A DNA stretch of 64,000 nt from positions 558,001 through 622,000 of the forward strand of contig NZ_CP051293.1 of the NCBI RefSeq assembly GCF_013170805.1, read 5' to 3'. The notes beneath the pieces were generated by a model. It saw nothing but the letters and a program-made list of their open reading frames with translations. It was not told the origin of the DNA and did no database searches. This stretch comes from Mesorhizobium sp. NZP2077 (GTDB lineage Bacteria > Pseudomonadota > Alphaproteobacteria > Rhizobiales > Rhizobiaceae). Below are positions 9,368 through 19,362 of this stretch, piece by piece (within the stretch, counting starts at the first letter, position 1; every line of letters starts with the position of its first letter). The translations under genes were made by a program, and so were the position numbers.

Positions 9368-10950
9368 CGAAACAGTTTGTTTGCGCGGTCGATGTCGGCA
9401 CCGGGAGCGCTCGCGCGGGCATTCTCGACGCCAGTGGCAGCTTGCTCGGCCGTGCCGATCGGCCGATCGCCATGAACCAGCCAAGGCCCGATCACGCGGA
9501 GCATGATTCGCGCGATATCTGGTCGGCGGTCTGCATCGCCGTACGTGCCGCCCGTGAAAAAGCCGGCGTTGCGGCGCAAGATATTGTCGGCATCTCGTTT
9601 GATGCCACCTGTTCGCTGGTGGTGCGCGACCGCCAAGGCGACCAGCTCAGCGTTTCGACCACCGGCGACAAGCGCTGGGACACCATCGTCTGGCTCGACC
9701 ACCGCGCCATTGCCGAAGCCGACGAATGCACGGCGAGCAGCCACGAGGTGCTTAACTACATCGGCGGCGTCATGTCGCCGGAGATGGCGACGCCGAAGCT
9801 GATGTGGCTGAAGCGTAACCTGCCCAAGACCTGGAATGAAGCCGGCTATCTTTTTGACCTGACCGATTTCCTGACCTGGCAGGCAACCGGCTCGCTGGCC
9901 CGCTCGCAATGCACGTTGACCGCCAAATGGACTTACCTCGCGCATGAAGATACCGCCTGGCAGCGCGATTTCTTCGAAATCGTCGGCCTCGATGACCTTT
10001 TTGAGCACGGCAATTTGCCGGAGCGCGCCAGTCCGGTCGGCGCCGACATTGGCCCGCTGACGGCGCAAGCGGCGGCGGAGCTCGGCCTGACGGAAAACTG
10101 CCGGGTCGGCGCCGGTGTCATCGATGCCTATGCCGGTGCGCTTGGCGTGCTTGGCGGCTTTGCCGGCGACGAGCAGGACATCGGCCGGCATCTGGCGTTG
10201 ATCGCCGGAACGTCGAGCTGCGTCATGGCGATGTCGCCCGATCCGCAGCCTTTTGCCGGGGTCTGGGGACCCTATTATGGCGCGGCGCTGCCGAAGCTGT
10301 GGCTGTCGGAAGGCGGCCAATCGGCCACCGGCGCCCTGCTCGACCACATCATCCGCTGGCACGGCGCCGGCGGCGAACCGGACGCCGCCATGCATGCCAA
10401 AATCGCCAGGCGTGTCGCCGAACTGCGCGCTGCCGAAGGGGAAACCCTTGCCGCACGCCTGCATGTGCTGCCTGACTTTCACGGCAACCGCTCACCGCTT
10501 GCCGACCCGCATGCCGTCGGCGTTGTCAGCGGGCTGACGCTGGATTCCTCCTTCGACAGCCTGTGCAAGCTCTATTGGCGCACCGCCGTTGGCATCGCGC
10601 TCGGCGTGCGCCATGTGCTGGAGGCGCTGAACGAGAATGGTTACCTGATCGATACGCTGCATGTCACCGGCGGCCACACCAAGAACCCGCTGCTGATGGA
10701 GCTCTATGCCGACGCCACGGGCTGCACGGTGGTCGAGCCGCTGGCCGACGAGGCGGTGCTGCTCGGCACCGGCATGGTGGCGGCGACCGCCGCCGGGTTG
10801 TTCCCCGACCTCAACGCCGCCTGCCTTGCCATGCAGCAGGGCGGCAAGAGGCGCGCCGCCAACCCGGCCGCCGGCGCCCGCTTTGATCGCGATTACCGGA
10901 TATTCCTCGAGATGCACAGGCAGCGGCAGGCGCTCGACGCGATGCGCTAG
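9364..10950 (+). CDS. FGGY-family carbohydrate kinase, probably D-ribulokinase
   Basis: 528 residues with the ASKHA fold. The N-terminal phosphate loop is VDVGTGSARAGI, and TCSLV at residues 82-86 followed by WLDHRA is the pattern reported for D-ribulokinases rather than xylulokinases. The C-terminal nucleotide region has VTGGHTKNPLLMELYADATG. The start is a TTG at 9364 inside the previous gene (overlap four bases). As last gene of the operon it would phosphorylate the ketose released by SmoS or MtlK, which suggests ribitol use besides sorbitol and mannitol. Xylulose or fructose kinase activity cannot be excluded. Confidence 0.8.
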   Translation: MTKQFVCAVDVGTGSARAGILDASGSLLGRADRPIAMNQPRPDHAEHDSRDIWSAVCIAVRAAREKAGVAAQDIVGISFDATCSLVVRDRQGDQLSVSTTGDKRWDTIVWLDHRAIAEADECTASSHEVLNYIGGVMSPEMATPKLMWLKRNLPKTWNEAGYLFDLTDFLTWQATGSLARSQCTLTAKWTYLAHEDTAWQRDFFEIVGLDDLFEHGNLPERASPVGADIGPLTAQAAAELGLTENCRVGAGVIDAYAGALGVLGGFAGDEQDIGRHLALIAGTSSCVMAMSPDPQPFAGVWGPYYGAALPKLWLSEGGQSATGALLDHIIRWHGAGGEPDAAMHAKIARRVAELRAAEGETLAARLHVLPDFHGNRSPLADPHAVGVVSGLTLDSSFDSLCKLYWRTAVGIALGVRHVLEALNENGYLIDTLHVTGGHTKNPLLMELYADATGCTVVEPLADEAVLLGTGMVAATAAGLFPDLNAACLAMQQGGKRRAANPAAGARFDRDYRIFLEMHRQRQALDAMR

Positions 10951-11051
10951 AGCAATTCCAGGAAAAGTGTGAGCGGTTTTCCGTCAGGAATTGCGTCAAA
11001 ACAAAGAGTTAGAGCGGTTCGCCGTTTCCCATGAAACGGTGAAACGCTCTA
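10948..11051 (-). repeat. RIME-like intergenic palindromic repeat, copy A
   Basis: A 104-base element with two imperfect palindromes, bounded by TAGAGC and GCTCTA. It is the reverse orientation of the copies at 55541 and 60400. Its first three bases are the TAG stop codon of the FGGY kinase gene. It fills the gap between two convergent operons, where its hairpins could act as a bidirectional terminator. Resemblance to rhizobial RIME elements is from memory of that class. Confidence 0.75.
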
Positions 11052-11064
11052 GGCTTTTTTTGCG

Positions 11065-12150
<1,086 letters not shown>

Positions 12151-12152
12151 GG

Positions 12153-13199
12153 TCAGCCCTTCTCGCCGGTCAGCAGGATCTGCAGCTTGACGTCTTCCGG
12201 CTTGCCTTCGGCAGCCCGCTCGAATGCCTTGATGCTGTCGGAGAAATCATAGGTGCCGGTGATCAGCGGCTTGAGATCGACCTTGCCGGAGGCGATGAGC
12301 TGCAAGGCACGGTCGAAGATGTTGGCGTAGCGGAACACCGTCTCGATGCGCACCTCCTTCGAGATTGCCGCCGGCACGTTGAGGACCACCGGCTCCACCG
12401 GCAGCCCGACCAGCACCACCGCGCCACCCGGCCGCACGACATCGAACAGATTGGCGAAGGCCTTTGGGCTGCCGCTGGCCTCGAAGACGATGTCGGCACC
12501 CCAATTGTCGGTCGCGGCAGCGACTGCATCGGCCAGTGACTGCTCGCCGATATTGACCGGCACGATGCCGGCATACTGCGCGGCGATCTTGAGCTTGGGC
12601 GCGGAAAAATCGGAGATCAACACTTTCGAACAGCCGCCGGCAAGGGCGGCAAGCGCGATCATGATGCCGATCGGGCCGCAGCCGACGACGACGGCGACAT
12701 CGCCCGGAACGATGCGCGCGCGGCTTGCCGCCTGCATGCCGATGGCGAAGGGCTCGACCATGGCGCCTTCGGCGAACGAGACATTGTCCGGCAGTTTGTA
12801 GGTGAAGGCGGCCGGATGCACGGCGTAGGGCGCGAGCACGCCATGCACCGGCGGCGTCGCCCAGAAGCTGACGTCGGGGTCGACATTGTAAATGCCGAGC
12901 TTTGTCGCGCGCGACGACAGGTTCGGCACGCCAGGTTCCATGCAGACTCGGTCACCGACCTTGAACGCCTCGACATTGGCGCCGGTCTCGATCACCGTTC
13001 CCGCGGCTTCGTGGCCGAGCACCATCGGCGCGCGCACGACATAGCTGCCGATGGCACCATGCGTGTAATAGTGCACGTCGCTGCCGCAGACGCCGACCGT
13101 GTGGATGGCGATCTTGACATCGTCCGGCCCGACGTCGAGCGGCAACGCAATCTCGCGCAGCGACAGTTCGCCTTTTTTCTCAAGCACCAATGCCCGCAT
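12153..13199 (-). CDS. Zinc-type polyol dehydrogenase (xylitol/L-iditol dehydrogenase-like)
   Basis: 348-residue medium-chain dehydrogenase. The catalytic zinc ligands are Cys38, His63 and Glu64 (GHEAAG), and the NAD-binding motif is [14 protein letters not shown]. The lobe that usually carries four structural-zinc cysteines reads [19 protein letters not shown] and has none of them, as in sorbitol/xylitol dehydrogenases of the mammalian type. It sits between permease and ATPase genes of a polyol transporter and should oxidise the imported polyol, for example xylitol to D-xylulose. The substrate is inferred. Confidence 0.85.
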   Translation of the reverse strand: MRALVLEKKGELSLREIALPLDVGPDDVKIAIHTVGVCGSDVHYYTHGAIGSYVVRAPMVLGHEAAGTVIETGANVEAFKVGDRVCMEPGVPNLSSRATKLGIYNVDPDVSFWATPPVHGVLAPYAVHPAAFTYKLPDNVSFAEGAMVEPFAIGMQAASRARIVPGDVAVVVGCGPIGIMIALAALAGGCSKVLISDFSAPKLKIAAQYAGIVPVNIGEQSLADAVAAATDNWGADIVFEASGSPKAFANLFDVVRPGGAVVLVGLPVEPVVLNVPAAISKEVRIETVFRYANIFDRALQLIASGKVDLKPLITGTYDFSDSIKAFERAAEGKPEDVKLQILLTGEKG

Positions 13200-13214
13200 C
13201 GGGTAATCCTCGCA

Positions 13215-14027
13215 TCAAGTCTTTTTTTGCCGGAAAACGGAATTCAGGAAGCCGCTGAGCACACCGAGGAACAGCAGCGGCGGCAGCGACAGCAGCACGA
13301 CCGAGGCATTCAGGATCCCCCAGGGCACGTTCATGCCTTGCTGGGAGAGTTCCGAGGCAACGATCGGCAAGGTCTTGGCGTTGGAACTCGACAGCATCAG
13401 CGCGATCAGGAACTCGTTCCAGACCAGGACGAAGCTGAAGGCAACCGCCCCTGCCAGGGAGCGGGCGGCGACGGGCAGCGCGATCCGCCAGAACACCGAA
13501 TAGGCGCCGTAGCCATCGACGAAGGCGGCTTCCTCGATCTCCTTCGGCACGCTTTGGAAGGCGGGGATGGCGAGCCACATGATCACCGAGATGGTGAGCA
13601 GTGAATAGGTGATGATCAGCGCCGGCAAAGTGTCGTAGAGGCCGACCTGCAGCCAGATCACCATCAGCGGAATGGCGACCGCCACAGGCGGCAGGAAGCG
13701 CAGCGACAGCACGAAAAACTGGATGTCGCCGGCCCAGCGGTTGGGATAGCGCGCCACCGCGTAAGCCGCAGGCAGGCCGAGCACGACGCCGATCAGCACC
13801 GCCGAACCGCAGGCGACGACCGAGTTGTAGAGTCCGGTGAGCACGCTGTCGCGGCCGATAATATAGCTGATGTTGGCCAGTGTCGGCGTGAACACCAGGC
13901 GCGGCACGCGGGTGATGATGTCGACATTGTTCTTCAGCGCATTGAGCGCCGTCCACAGCAGCGGAAACACCGCCATGAAGCCGGCAAATGCCAGCACGAT
14001 CCTGCCGATCAGACGCCCCGGCCTCAT
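13215..14027 (-). CDS. Sugar/polyol ABC transporter permease 2
   Basis: 270 residues with about six membrane helices, MalG type. The EAA loop is seen as KEIEEAAFVDGYGAYSVFWR. The ATG at 14027 overlaps the TGA of the upstream permease gene (ATGA), so translation is coupled; the long upstream extension of this frame is not used. It pairs with the product of 14024-14896 in the inner membrane. Confidence 0.9.
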   Translation of the reverse strand: MRPGRLIGRIVLAFAGFMAVFPLLWTALNALKNNVDIITRVPRLVFTPTLANISYIIGRDSVLTGLYNSVVACGSAVLIGVVLGLPAAYAVARYPNRWAGDIQFFVLSLRFLPPVAVAIPLMVIWLQVGLYDTLPALIITYSLLTISVIMWLAIPAFQSVPKEIEEAAFVDGYGAYSVFWRIALPVAARSLAGAVAFSFVLVWNEFLIALMLSSSNAKTLPIVASELSQQGMNVPWGILNASVVLLSLPPLLFLGVLSGFLNSVFRQKKT

Positions 14028-14896
14028 GCCTGCACCCGCTTCCACAGCATGGTGAAGGTGATGACGGTGGCGATCATCATCAGCACGGCCATGGCTGAGG
14101 CGTAGGAGACCTTGCCGGACTCGATGAAGCCTTGCGAGAAGGCGTACATGTCGAGCGTTTCGGTGGCCACGCCCGGTCCACCGCGGGTCATGACATAGAT
14201 CAGGTCGAAGGAGCGCAGCGATTCGATCATCTTGACGAACATCAGGCTGATCAGCGGCGCCTTCAACATCGGCAAGGTGACATAGGCGTGGATCTGCCAG
14301 CGCTTGGCGTGGTCGAGCCGCGCCGCCTCGATCGGCTGCGGCGGCAGGGTTTCGAGCAGCTTCAGCACGATGACGGCAAAGAACAGCCCCCATTGCCAGA
14401 CATCGACCGACGCGACGGCGAACAAGGCCGTCGCCGGCTTCGACAGCGGGTCGAAGATCAGCCCGCCGGTCAGCAGCCGGTACGGGTAGGTGGCGATGCC
14501 GTAGAGCGGGTGATAGGCGAATTTCCAGACGAAGGCCGCCGAGACGCGCGGCAAAAGCACCGGGATGATGAACAGCAGGCAGTAGACATTGCGCAGGCGT
14601 GGGCTGGCGACCTCAAACATCAGCACGCCAAGTCCGACCGCCACCACCATGGTCGCAACCACGGTGACGATCTCCCATTTCACCGACACCCAGACCGCGT
14701 TGAGGAAGCGGCGGTCGAGGAACAGGTCGACGAAATTCGACAGCCAGACCCAGGAATAATCAGGCGTGCTCAACTCGCGATTCTGCAAGGCGATGACAAT
14801 GGCGTAGAGCGTCGGCACCATCGACAGCACCAGAAGAATGGCGATGGTCGGAACGACGAAGGTGACAGGGAGCGACGTGCGTCGGGCCATTGGCAT
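14024..14896 (-). CDS. Sugar/polyol ABC transporter permease 1
   Basis: 290 residues, about six transmembrane segments, MalF/UgpA type. The EAA motif region reads EAARLDHAKRWQIHAYVTLP. Two adjacent ATG codons (14896 and 14890) follow GAGG; the second has the better spacing. The gene is separated from the binding-protein gene by 190 bases containing a RIME-like half element and a large hairpin. Confidence 0.9.
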   Translation of the reverse strand: MPMARRTSLPVTFVVPTIAILLVLSMVPTLYAIVIALQNRELSTPDYSWVWLSNFVDLFLDRRFLNAVWVSVKWEIVTVVATMVVAVGLGVLMFEVASPRLRNVYCLLFIIPVLLPRVSAAFVWKFAYHPLYGIATYPYRLLTGGLIFDPLSKPATALFAVASVDVWQWGLFFAVIVLKLLETLPPQPIEAARLDHAKRWQIHAYVTLPMLKAPLISLMFVKMIESLRSFDLIYVMTRGGPGVATETLDMYAFSQGFIESGKVSYASAMAVLMMIATVITFTMLWKRVQA

Positions 14897-14937
14897 CTAT
14901 CCTCGCTTGCGTCTCGATCGTGTCGGCATGGTTTCTC

Positions 14938-15003
14938 CTAGACTCCTTGTTCTGACGCAATTCCGGACGGAAAACCGGTCACACTTTTCCTGGAATTGCT
15001 CTA
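14938..15003 (+). repeat. RIME-like repeat, half copy D
   Basis: Carries only the second palindrome of the element: GACGCAATTCCGGACGG...TTTTCCTGGAATTGCTCTA-type ends. It is in the same orientation as the copies at 55541 and 60400 but lacks the first palindrome. It lies inside the second polyol operon, between the binding-protein gene and the first permease gene. Confidence 0.7.
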
Positions 15004-15016
15004 GGGAGCAAACGGT

Positions 15017-15072
15017 CCCGTGGCGCGCAGGTCCCGGCATTGCCGGCAATGCCGCGGCCCGCGCACCACGGG
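15017..15072 (-). terminator. Large hairpin downstream of the second polyol binding-protein gene
   Basis: Nested inverted repeats: CCCGTGG/CCACGGG outside, GCGC/GCGC next, and the 18-base palindrome GGCATTGCCGGCAATGCC in the centre. It begins 13 bases past the stop of the binding-protein gene. As in the smo operon, this would favour binding protein over permease. Confidence 0.6.
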
Positions 15073-15085
15073 CGGGAGGATGGCT

Positions 15086-16360
15086 CTATTTCTTCTTCGT
15101 CAGCTCTGTCGCATAGGCCTCGAGCTCGTTGAGGCCGCCCTTGACGTCGGTGCGGGTGCCGGTGACCAGTTCCTCGAGGATGATGCCCCAGCGGTCGCCG
15201 AGATCCGGCCAGCGCGGATCCTGCCAGAAGTTCACCGCCGTGACCTTGCCGGTTTCGGCCAGCGCCTGGCCGAGATCGGCGCCATAGATGTCGGCGAATT
15301 CCTTGCTGGAGAGGATGCTGGTGCGGTTCAGCTCACCGAACTGGTGGGCGTCGAGCCGGCGCTTCTCATTTTCCTTCGATGTCGCCCAGGCGATGAACAG
15401 GCCGGCGCATTTCTTCGAAGCGTCGTCGGCATTGGCTTTCGACGCGATGGCGAGGCCATGGCCGTAACCGCCGCCGGTGAGCGGCGCCGGCGGTGGCAGG
15501 AAGCCGATCTTGCCGACCACTTGCGAGGTCTTCGGGTCGACCGCCATGCCGGACAGCGGCGTCGATTCGACGAGGATGGCGACCTGGCCCGACAGGAAGG
15601 CGCCCGTCGATTCATCCCAGCTGCCGGTCTGCGTGCCGGGCGCCGAATCCTTGAACAGCTTAAGATAGGTCTCGGTCGCCTTGACCGCCGCTTCCGAATT
15701 GAAGGCCGGTTTGTCGCCGTCGAACCACTTGCCGCCATAGGCCTTGAAGAAGGGCATCCAGCGCCAGACATTGGCGCCCGAGCCGCGTGCGCCGCGCAGT
15801 GCGATGCCATACATGCCCTTGTCCGCATTGGTGAGTTTCGGCACGTCGGCGATCAGCTCGTCCAGCGTCTTCGGCGGCTGGATGCCGGCGGCCTCGAGCA
15901 CATCCTTGCGGTAGACCATCAGGTCGCCGCCGCCGGTCAGCGGCGCGAACCAGACCTTGCCGTCATAGGTCGCGACCTTCTGGCGGCCGGGATCGAAGTC
16001 GGCATAGTCATAGTCAGCCGGGTAATAATCGGTCAGCGGGACGATCCATTTCGACGAGGCGAACAAAGCGACGTTGGCTTCGTCGACATAGTAGACATTG
16101 TAGTTGCCGACGGTGGACGCATCGGCGCGCGATTTTGCCCGGCGGTCGTTCTCGTTGAGATAATCGATCTGGAAGCTGGCCCCGGCAAGCTTCTGGAACT
16201 CGGCCTTGGAGTCCTCCAGAAGCGTCAGGCCGTCACGTGGCTGCGCCAGCACCTTGACCGGGGCCGAGCAGACCGGCGCCTGTGCCAGAGCGATGGTTGA
16301 AACTGTAGCGGAAAGCACGAAAGCTGCGCCGAGGCTGGCAGCGAGCCTAACTGGTTTCAT
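15086..16360 (-). CDS. Sugar/polyol ABC transporter substrate-binding protein
   Basis: 424 residues, family-1 extracellular solute-binding protein with a signal peptide (MKPVRLAASLGAAFVLSA, cleavage near ALAQA). The ATG at 16360 follows GGAGGAG and gives the signal peptide; the frame is open upstream to 16468 without need. It heads the operon binding protein, two permeases, dehydrogenase, ATPase. It resembles the SmoE protein in fold but not closely, so the ligand is probably a different polyol. Confidence 0.88.
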   Translation of the reverse strand: MKPVRLAASLGAAFVLSATVSTIALAQAPVCSAPVKVLAQPRDGLTLLEDSKAEFQKLAGASFQIDYLNENDRRAKSRADASTVGNYNVYYVDEANVALFASSKWIVPLTDYYPADYDYADFDPGRQKVATYDGKVWFAPLTGGGDLMVYRKDVLEAAGIQPPKTLDELIADVPKLTNADKGMYGIALRGARGSGANVWRWMPFFKAYGGKWFDGDKPAFNSEAAVKATETYLKLFKDSAPGTQTGSWDESTGAFLSGQVAILVESTPLSGMAVDPKTSQVVGKIGFLPPPAPLTGGGYGHGLAIASKANADDASKKCAGLFIAWATSKENEKRRLDAHQFGELNRTSILSSKEFADIYGADLGQALAETGKVTAVNFWQDPRWPDLGDRWGIILEELVTGTRTDVKGGLNELEAYATELTKKK

Positions 16361-16595
16361 GATCTTGTCTCCTCCAGAATATGTCCCAGGAAGCGCAAGT
16401 CCTCGGGTTACGCGATCCTCACTATCGCCCGAACGACATGCCACCCATCGCCAAAATGAGGAGTTCAATCAGGGCAAGCTAGAAGCCCCGTTGCAGAAAA
16501 CCTGTACTTTTATGCATTGTGCAGCGCAAAATGCGGCAACTCGTGGCGAAGTCTTTCACACGAGTATCGATCCCGCCTAAGCCGTTGATTTTAGA

Positions 16596-16611
16596 GCGCG
16601 CTTAAGCGCGC
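16596..16611 (-). terminator. Palindrome over the stop codon of the AraC gene
   Basis: GCGCGCTTAAGCGCGC is a perfect 16-base palindrome whose centre is the TAA stop codon of the minus-strand AraC gene. It may help end that transcript ahead of the operon promoter region (16361-16595), in which no other clear element was recognised. Confidence 0.4.
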
Positions 16612-17519
16612 AGCGTCAGCCGCTGCCGCGACAGTTTGCGATAGGAGGACGGCGTCATCTTGTGCTTGCGCAGGAAGGCGCGGTTGAAGTTGGAAATGTT
16701 CATGTAGCCTACCTGGAAACAGATGTCGGTGATCGCAACATCGGTGTCGGCCAAGAGCTTGCAGGCCTGCCAGAGCCGGAGCTTGGCGAGGTGGTCGCTG
16801 AAGGAGTTGCCGGTGTTCCTCTGGAAGAAGCGCGAGAATGTGCTCTCGGTCATTCCGGCAAGTTCGGCCACGTCAGGCAGTTTCAGATCTTCGGCGAAAT
16901 GCTGGAACAGATAGGTCAGCGTGCGCTGGATGATGTCGAGCGAGGCGGCGTCGAGAGCCGGCGAGAAATCCGGCGACGACAAGAGCTGGTATTCGTCGGT
17001 CCTGGCCAGGAGGTCGACCAGTTCGAGGAACAGGCAGAGGCGGGCGAGGCCATGCACCGTGCCCATCCGCTCCATCAGTTCGGCACCTTCCAGCGCCGTG
17101 CGGTCATGGAAGACCATCCCGCGCAGCGACCGTTCGAGGAAAGGCTCGAGTTCGCGCAGTTCCGGCAACAGCCCCGCCGAGCCACGCAGCCTCTGTGCAT
17201 CGAATTGCAGCACTATGTCGCGGCCTTCGATCAGCTCGCCCGGCTGCACCGCCGTCACCCAGTCATGCGGCAGCCCGCCGCCGACGATGGTCAGGTAGCC
17301 GGGCCCGAACTCGCCGATGTGATCGCCGACCAGGACGACGCCGGAGGATTTTCGCAGCAGATGGATTTCGTATTCCGGATGGAAGTTCCAGACATTGCGT
17401 TCCCAGGGATAGTCGTCCAGCCGCCACAGGAAACTGTCGCTCGCCTCGGTGACGATGTGTTCGAAGGCCGGTGCTGTGCGCGGGATAGCGGCCGGGTTTT
17501 TTCGCTGTCTGAACGCCAT
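16602..17519 (-). CDS. AraC-family transcriptional regulator
   Basis: 305 residues: an N-terminal cupin-like sensing domain (WNFHPEYEIHLL... about residues 45-60) and a C-terminal pair of helix-turn-helix motifs with MTESTFSRFFQRNTGNSF and DICFQVGYMNISNFNRAF. The ATG at 17519 is preceded by GGGAGGAGAGG; the frame is open to 17606. It lies directly upstream of and parallel to the second polyol operon, so it is the likely activator of that operon. Similar regulators adjoin rhizobial polyol transporter loci. Confidence 0.9.
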   Translation of the reverse strand: MAFRQRKNPAAIPRTAPAFEHIVTEASDSFLWRLDDYPWERNVWNFHPEYEIHLLRKSSGVVLVGDHIGEFGPGYLTIVGGGLPHDWVTAVQPGELIEGRDIVLQFDAQRLRGSAGLLPELRELEPFLERSLRGMVFHDRTALEGAELMERMGTVHGLARLCLFLELVDLLARTDEYQLLSSPDFSPALDAASLDIIQRTLTYLFQHFAEDLKLPDVAELAGMTESTFSRFFQRNTGNSFSDHLAKLRLWQACKLLADTDVAITDICFQVGYMNISNFNRAFLRKHKMTPSSYRKLSRQRLTLRA

Positions 17520-17770
17520 CCTCTCCTCCCGGCGGGTTCGCTGGCTGCCGATCTCCAAGGCAATCCGTAACAGCCCAGGGCCGGCAAGGGAACGAGGCAA
17601 CGGCACCCCTGGAAGGGTGCTGGCTCAATTGGTGCCCGCTCCTCCTCCCTTGCCTTCATGTCGCGTTTCGTCCAAAAGCTGACGCAAACGCCGCGAAACC
17701 GAAGGTTTTGCCGTTTGACATGCGGCTTCCGGCGCTTTGCCGACGTGCCGTATCTGGAAAGAGCGGAACA

Positions 17771-19174
17771 ATGTCTGCGATCGAAGCCGGCGCTCGCGCG
17801 CCGGAAAATCTTTGGCGTCAGGAAATCAGGGCAACGCTGGCGCTGGCCTGGCCGATGGTGCTGACCAATCTCGGCCAGACCGCGATGACGGCCACCGACG
17901 TCATGATGATGGGACGTCTCGGAGCCGATACGCTGGCCAGCGGCGCCCTTGGCGCCAACCTCTATTTCATGCCGCTGATCTTCGGCCTTGGCCTGATGCT
18001 GGCGACGTCACCGATGATCGCGACCGAGCTCGGCCGCCGCCGCCATTCGGTGCGTGATTTGCGCCGCACCGTGCGCCAGGGCCTGTGGCTGGCGATCCTG
18101 ATCTCGATCCCGATCTGGCTCGTGCTCTGGCACGGCGAGGCGATCCTGCTGGCGATGGGCCAGGAGCCTGATCTGGCGCACCAGGCCGGCATCTATCTGC
18201 GCTGGCTCGAATGGGCGGTGCTGCCTTTCTACGGCTATATCGTGCTGCGCTCGTTCATTTCGGCACTGGAACGGCCGGGCTGGGCACTGGTCATTGTCTT
18301 CGTCGCCGTTGCCTGCAACGTCTTCTTCAACTGGGTGTTCATGTTCGGCAATCTCGGCGTGCCGGCCATGGGCATCTCAGGCTCGGGCCTTGCGACCTCG
18401 CTGTCCAGCACACTGATGTTCGTCGGCATGGCTGTCGTGGTGATGCTGGAGAAGAAGTTCCGGCGCTATCATCTCATCGGTCGCTTCTGGCGATCCGACT
18501 GGCCGCGCTTCAAGGGCCTGCTGCGGCTTGGCCTGCCGATCGCGGGCATCCTGGCTTTCGAAGTGACGATCTTTAACGCGGCGGCGTTACTGATGGGCCT
18601 GATCGACGCGGATTCGCTCGCCGCGCACGCGATCGCGATCCAGATCGCTTCGATCTCCTTCATGGTGCCGCTCGGCCTCAACCAAGCGGTGACGGTGCGC
18701 GTCGGGCTTGCCCATGGCGCCGGCAATCAGGAAGGCGTGTCGCGCGCCGGCTGGACCGCCTTCGTCATCGGCGTCTCGTTCATGGCGCTGATGGGGCTGG
18801 TGATGATCCTGTGGCCGCATCCGCTGATCAGCGCCTTCATCGATCTCGCCAACCCGGCTAATGCCAGGGTGATCGCGCTTGCCGTCTCGTTCCTGGCCTT
18901 TGCAGCACTTTTCCAGGTCTTCGACGGCGCGCAAGCGGTCGCCGCCGGCATGCTGCGCGGCCTGCACGACACCAAGGTGCCGATGATCTATGCCGCGATC
19001 GGCTATTGGGGCGTCGGCCTGCCGCTCGGCGTGCTGCTCGCCTTCCATTTCGGTTTCCACGGCGTCGGCATCTGGATGGGCCTGTCGACGGGGCTGGCCG
19101 TGGTGGCGGCGCTGCTGCTGGGGCGCTGGCTGCGACGGGATAGGATCGCGACGCCGCTGGCAGTTGGGCATTGA
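17771..19174 (+). CDS. MATE-family multidrug efflux protein
   Basis: 467 residues with twelve predicted membrane spans, the size of NorM-type MATE antiporters, which export cationic compounds in exchange for Na+ or H+. Start region: LALAWPMVLTNLGQTAMTATDVMMMGRLG is the conserved first helix pair of MatE domain 1 (about residues 26-54). The ATG at 17771 has GAGCGGAA upstream. It is divergent from the AraC gene, with 250 bases between the starts, but otherwise stands alone. Confidence 0.9.
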   Translation: MSAIEAGARAPENLWRQEIRATLALAWPMVLTNLGQTAMTATDVMMMGRLGADTLASGALGANLYFMPLIFGLGLMLATSPMIATELGRRRHSVRDLRRTVRQGLWLAILISIPIWLVLWHGEAILLAMGQEPDLAHQAGIYLRWLEWAVLPFYGYIVLRSFISALERPGWALVIVFVAVACNVFFNWVFMFGNLGVPAMGISGSGLATSLSSTLMFVGMAVVVMLEKKFRRYHLIGRFWRSDWPRFKGLLRLGLPIAGILAFEVTIFNAAALLMGLIDADSLAAHAIAIQIASISFMVPLGLNQAVTVRVGLAHGAGNQEGVSRAGWTAFVIGVSFMALMGLVMILWPHPLISAFIDLANPANARVIALAVSFLAFAALFQVFDGAQAVAAGMLRGLHDTKVPMIYAAIGYWGVGLPLGVLLAFHFGFHGVGIWMGLSTGLAVVAALLLGRWLRRDRIATPLAVGH

Positions 19175-19180
19175 AATAGA

Positions 19181-19203
19181 ACGGCCGCCGGTTTGGCGGC
19201 CGT
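19181..19203 (+). terminator. Hairpin after the MATE gene
   Basis: ACGGCCGCC-GGTTT-GGCGGCCGT forms a perfect nine-pair stem seven bases past the MATE stop. No T-run follows, so efficiency is uncertain. Nothing else was recognised between 19204 and 19362. Confidence 0.5.
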
Positions 19204-19362
19204 CATGTCCTGACGTTGCGGCTCATTGAATGGAGCCTTTAGGAGTGCTGCGAAACGTCCGCTAAGCGCCGCATGCCGGTCGTTCGAAGTGGTGGTCGCC
19301 GCGCCCATGCGTTTTCGGGACGGACTCTCCCTTCCATCCGTCAGAAGCGTCATCAGGAGAGT

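Noticed and set aside
9025..10482. A 485-codon minus-strand open frame opposite the kinase gene
   Set aside because: Same reason: the plus-strand FGGY kinase is intact and the antisense frame matches no protein pattern.
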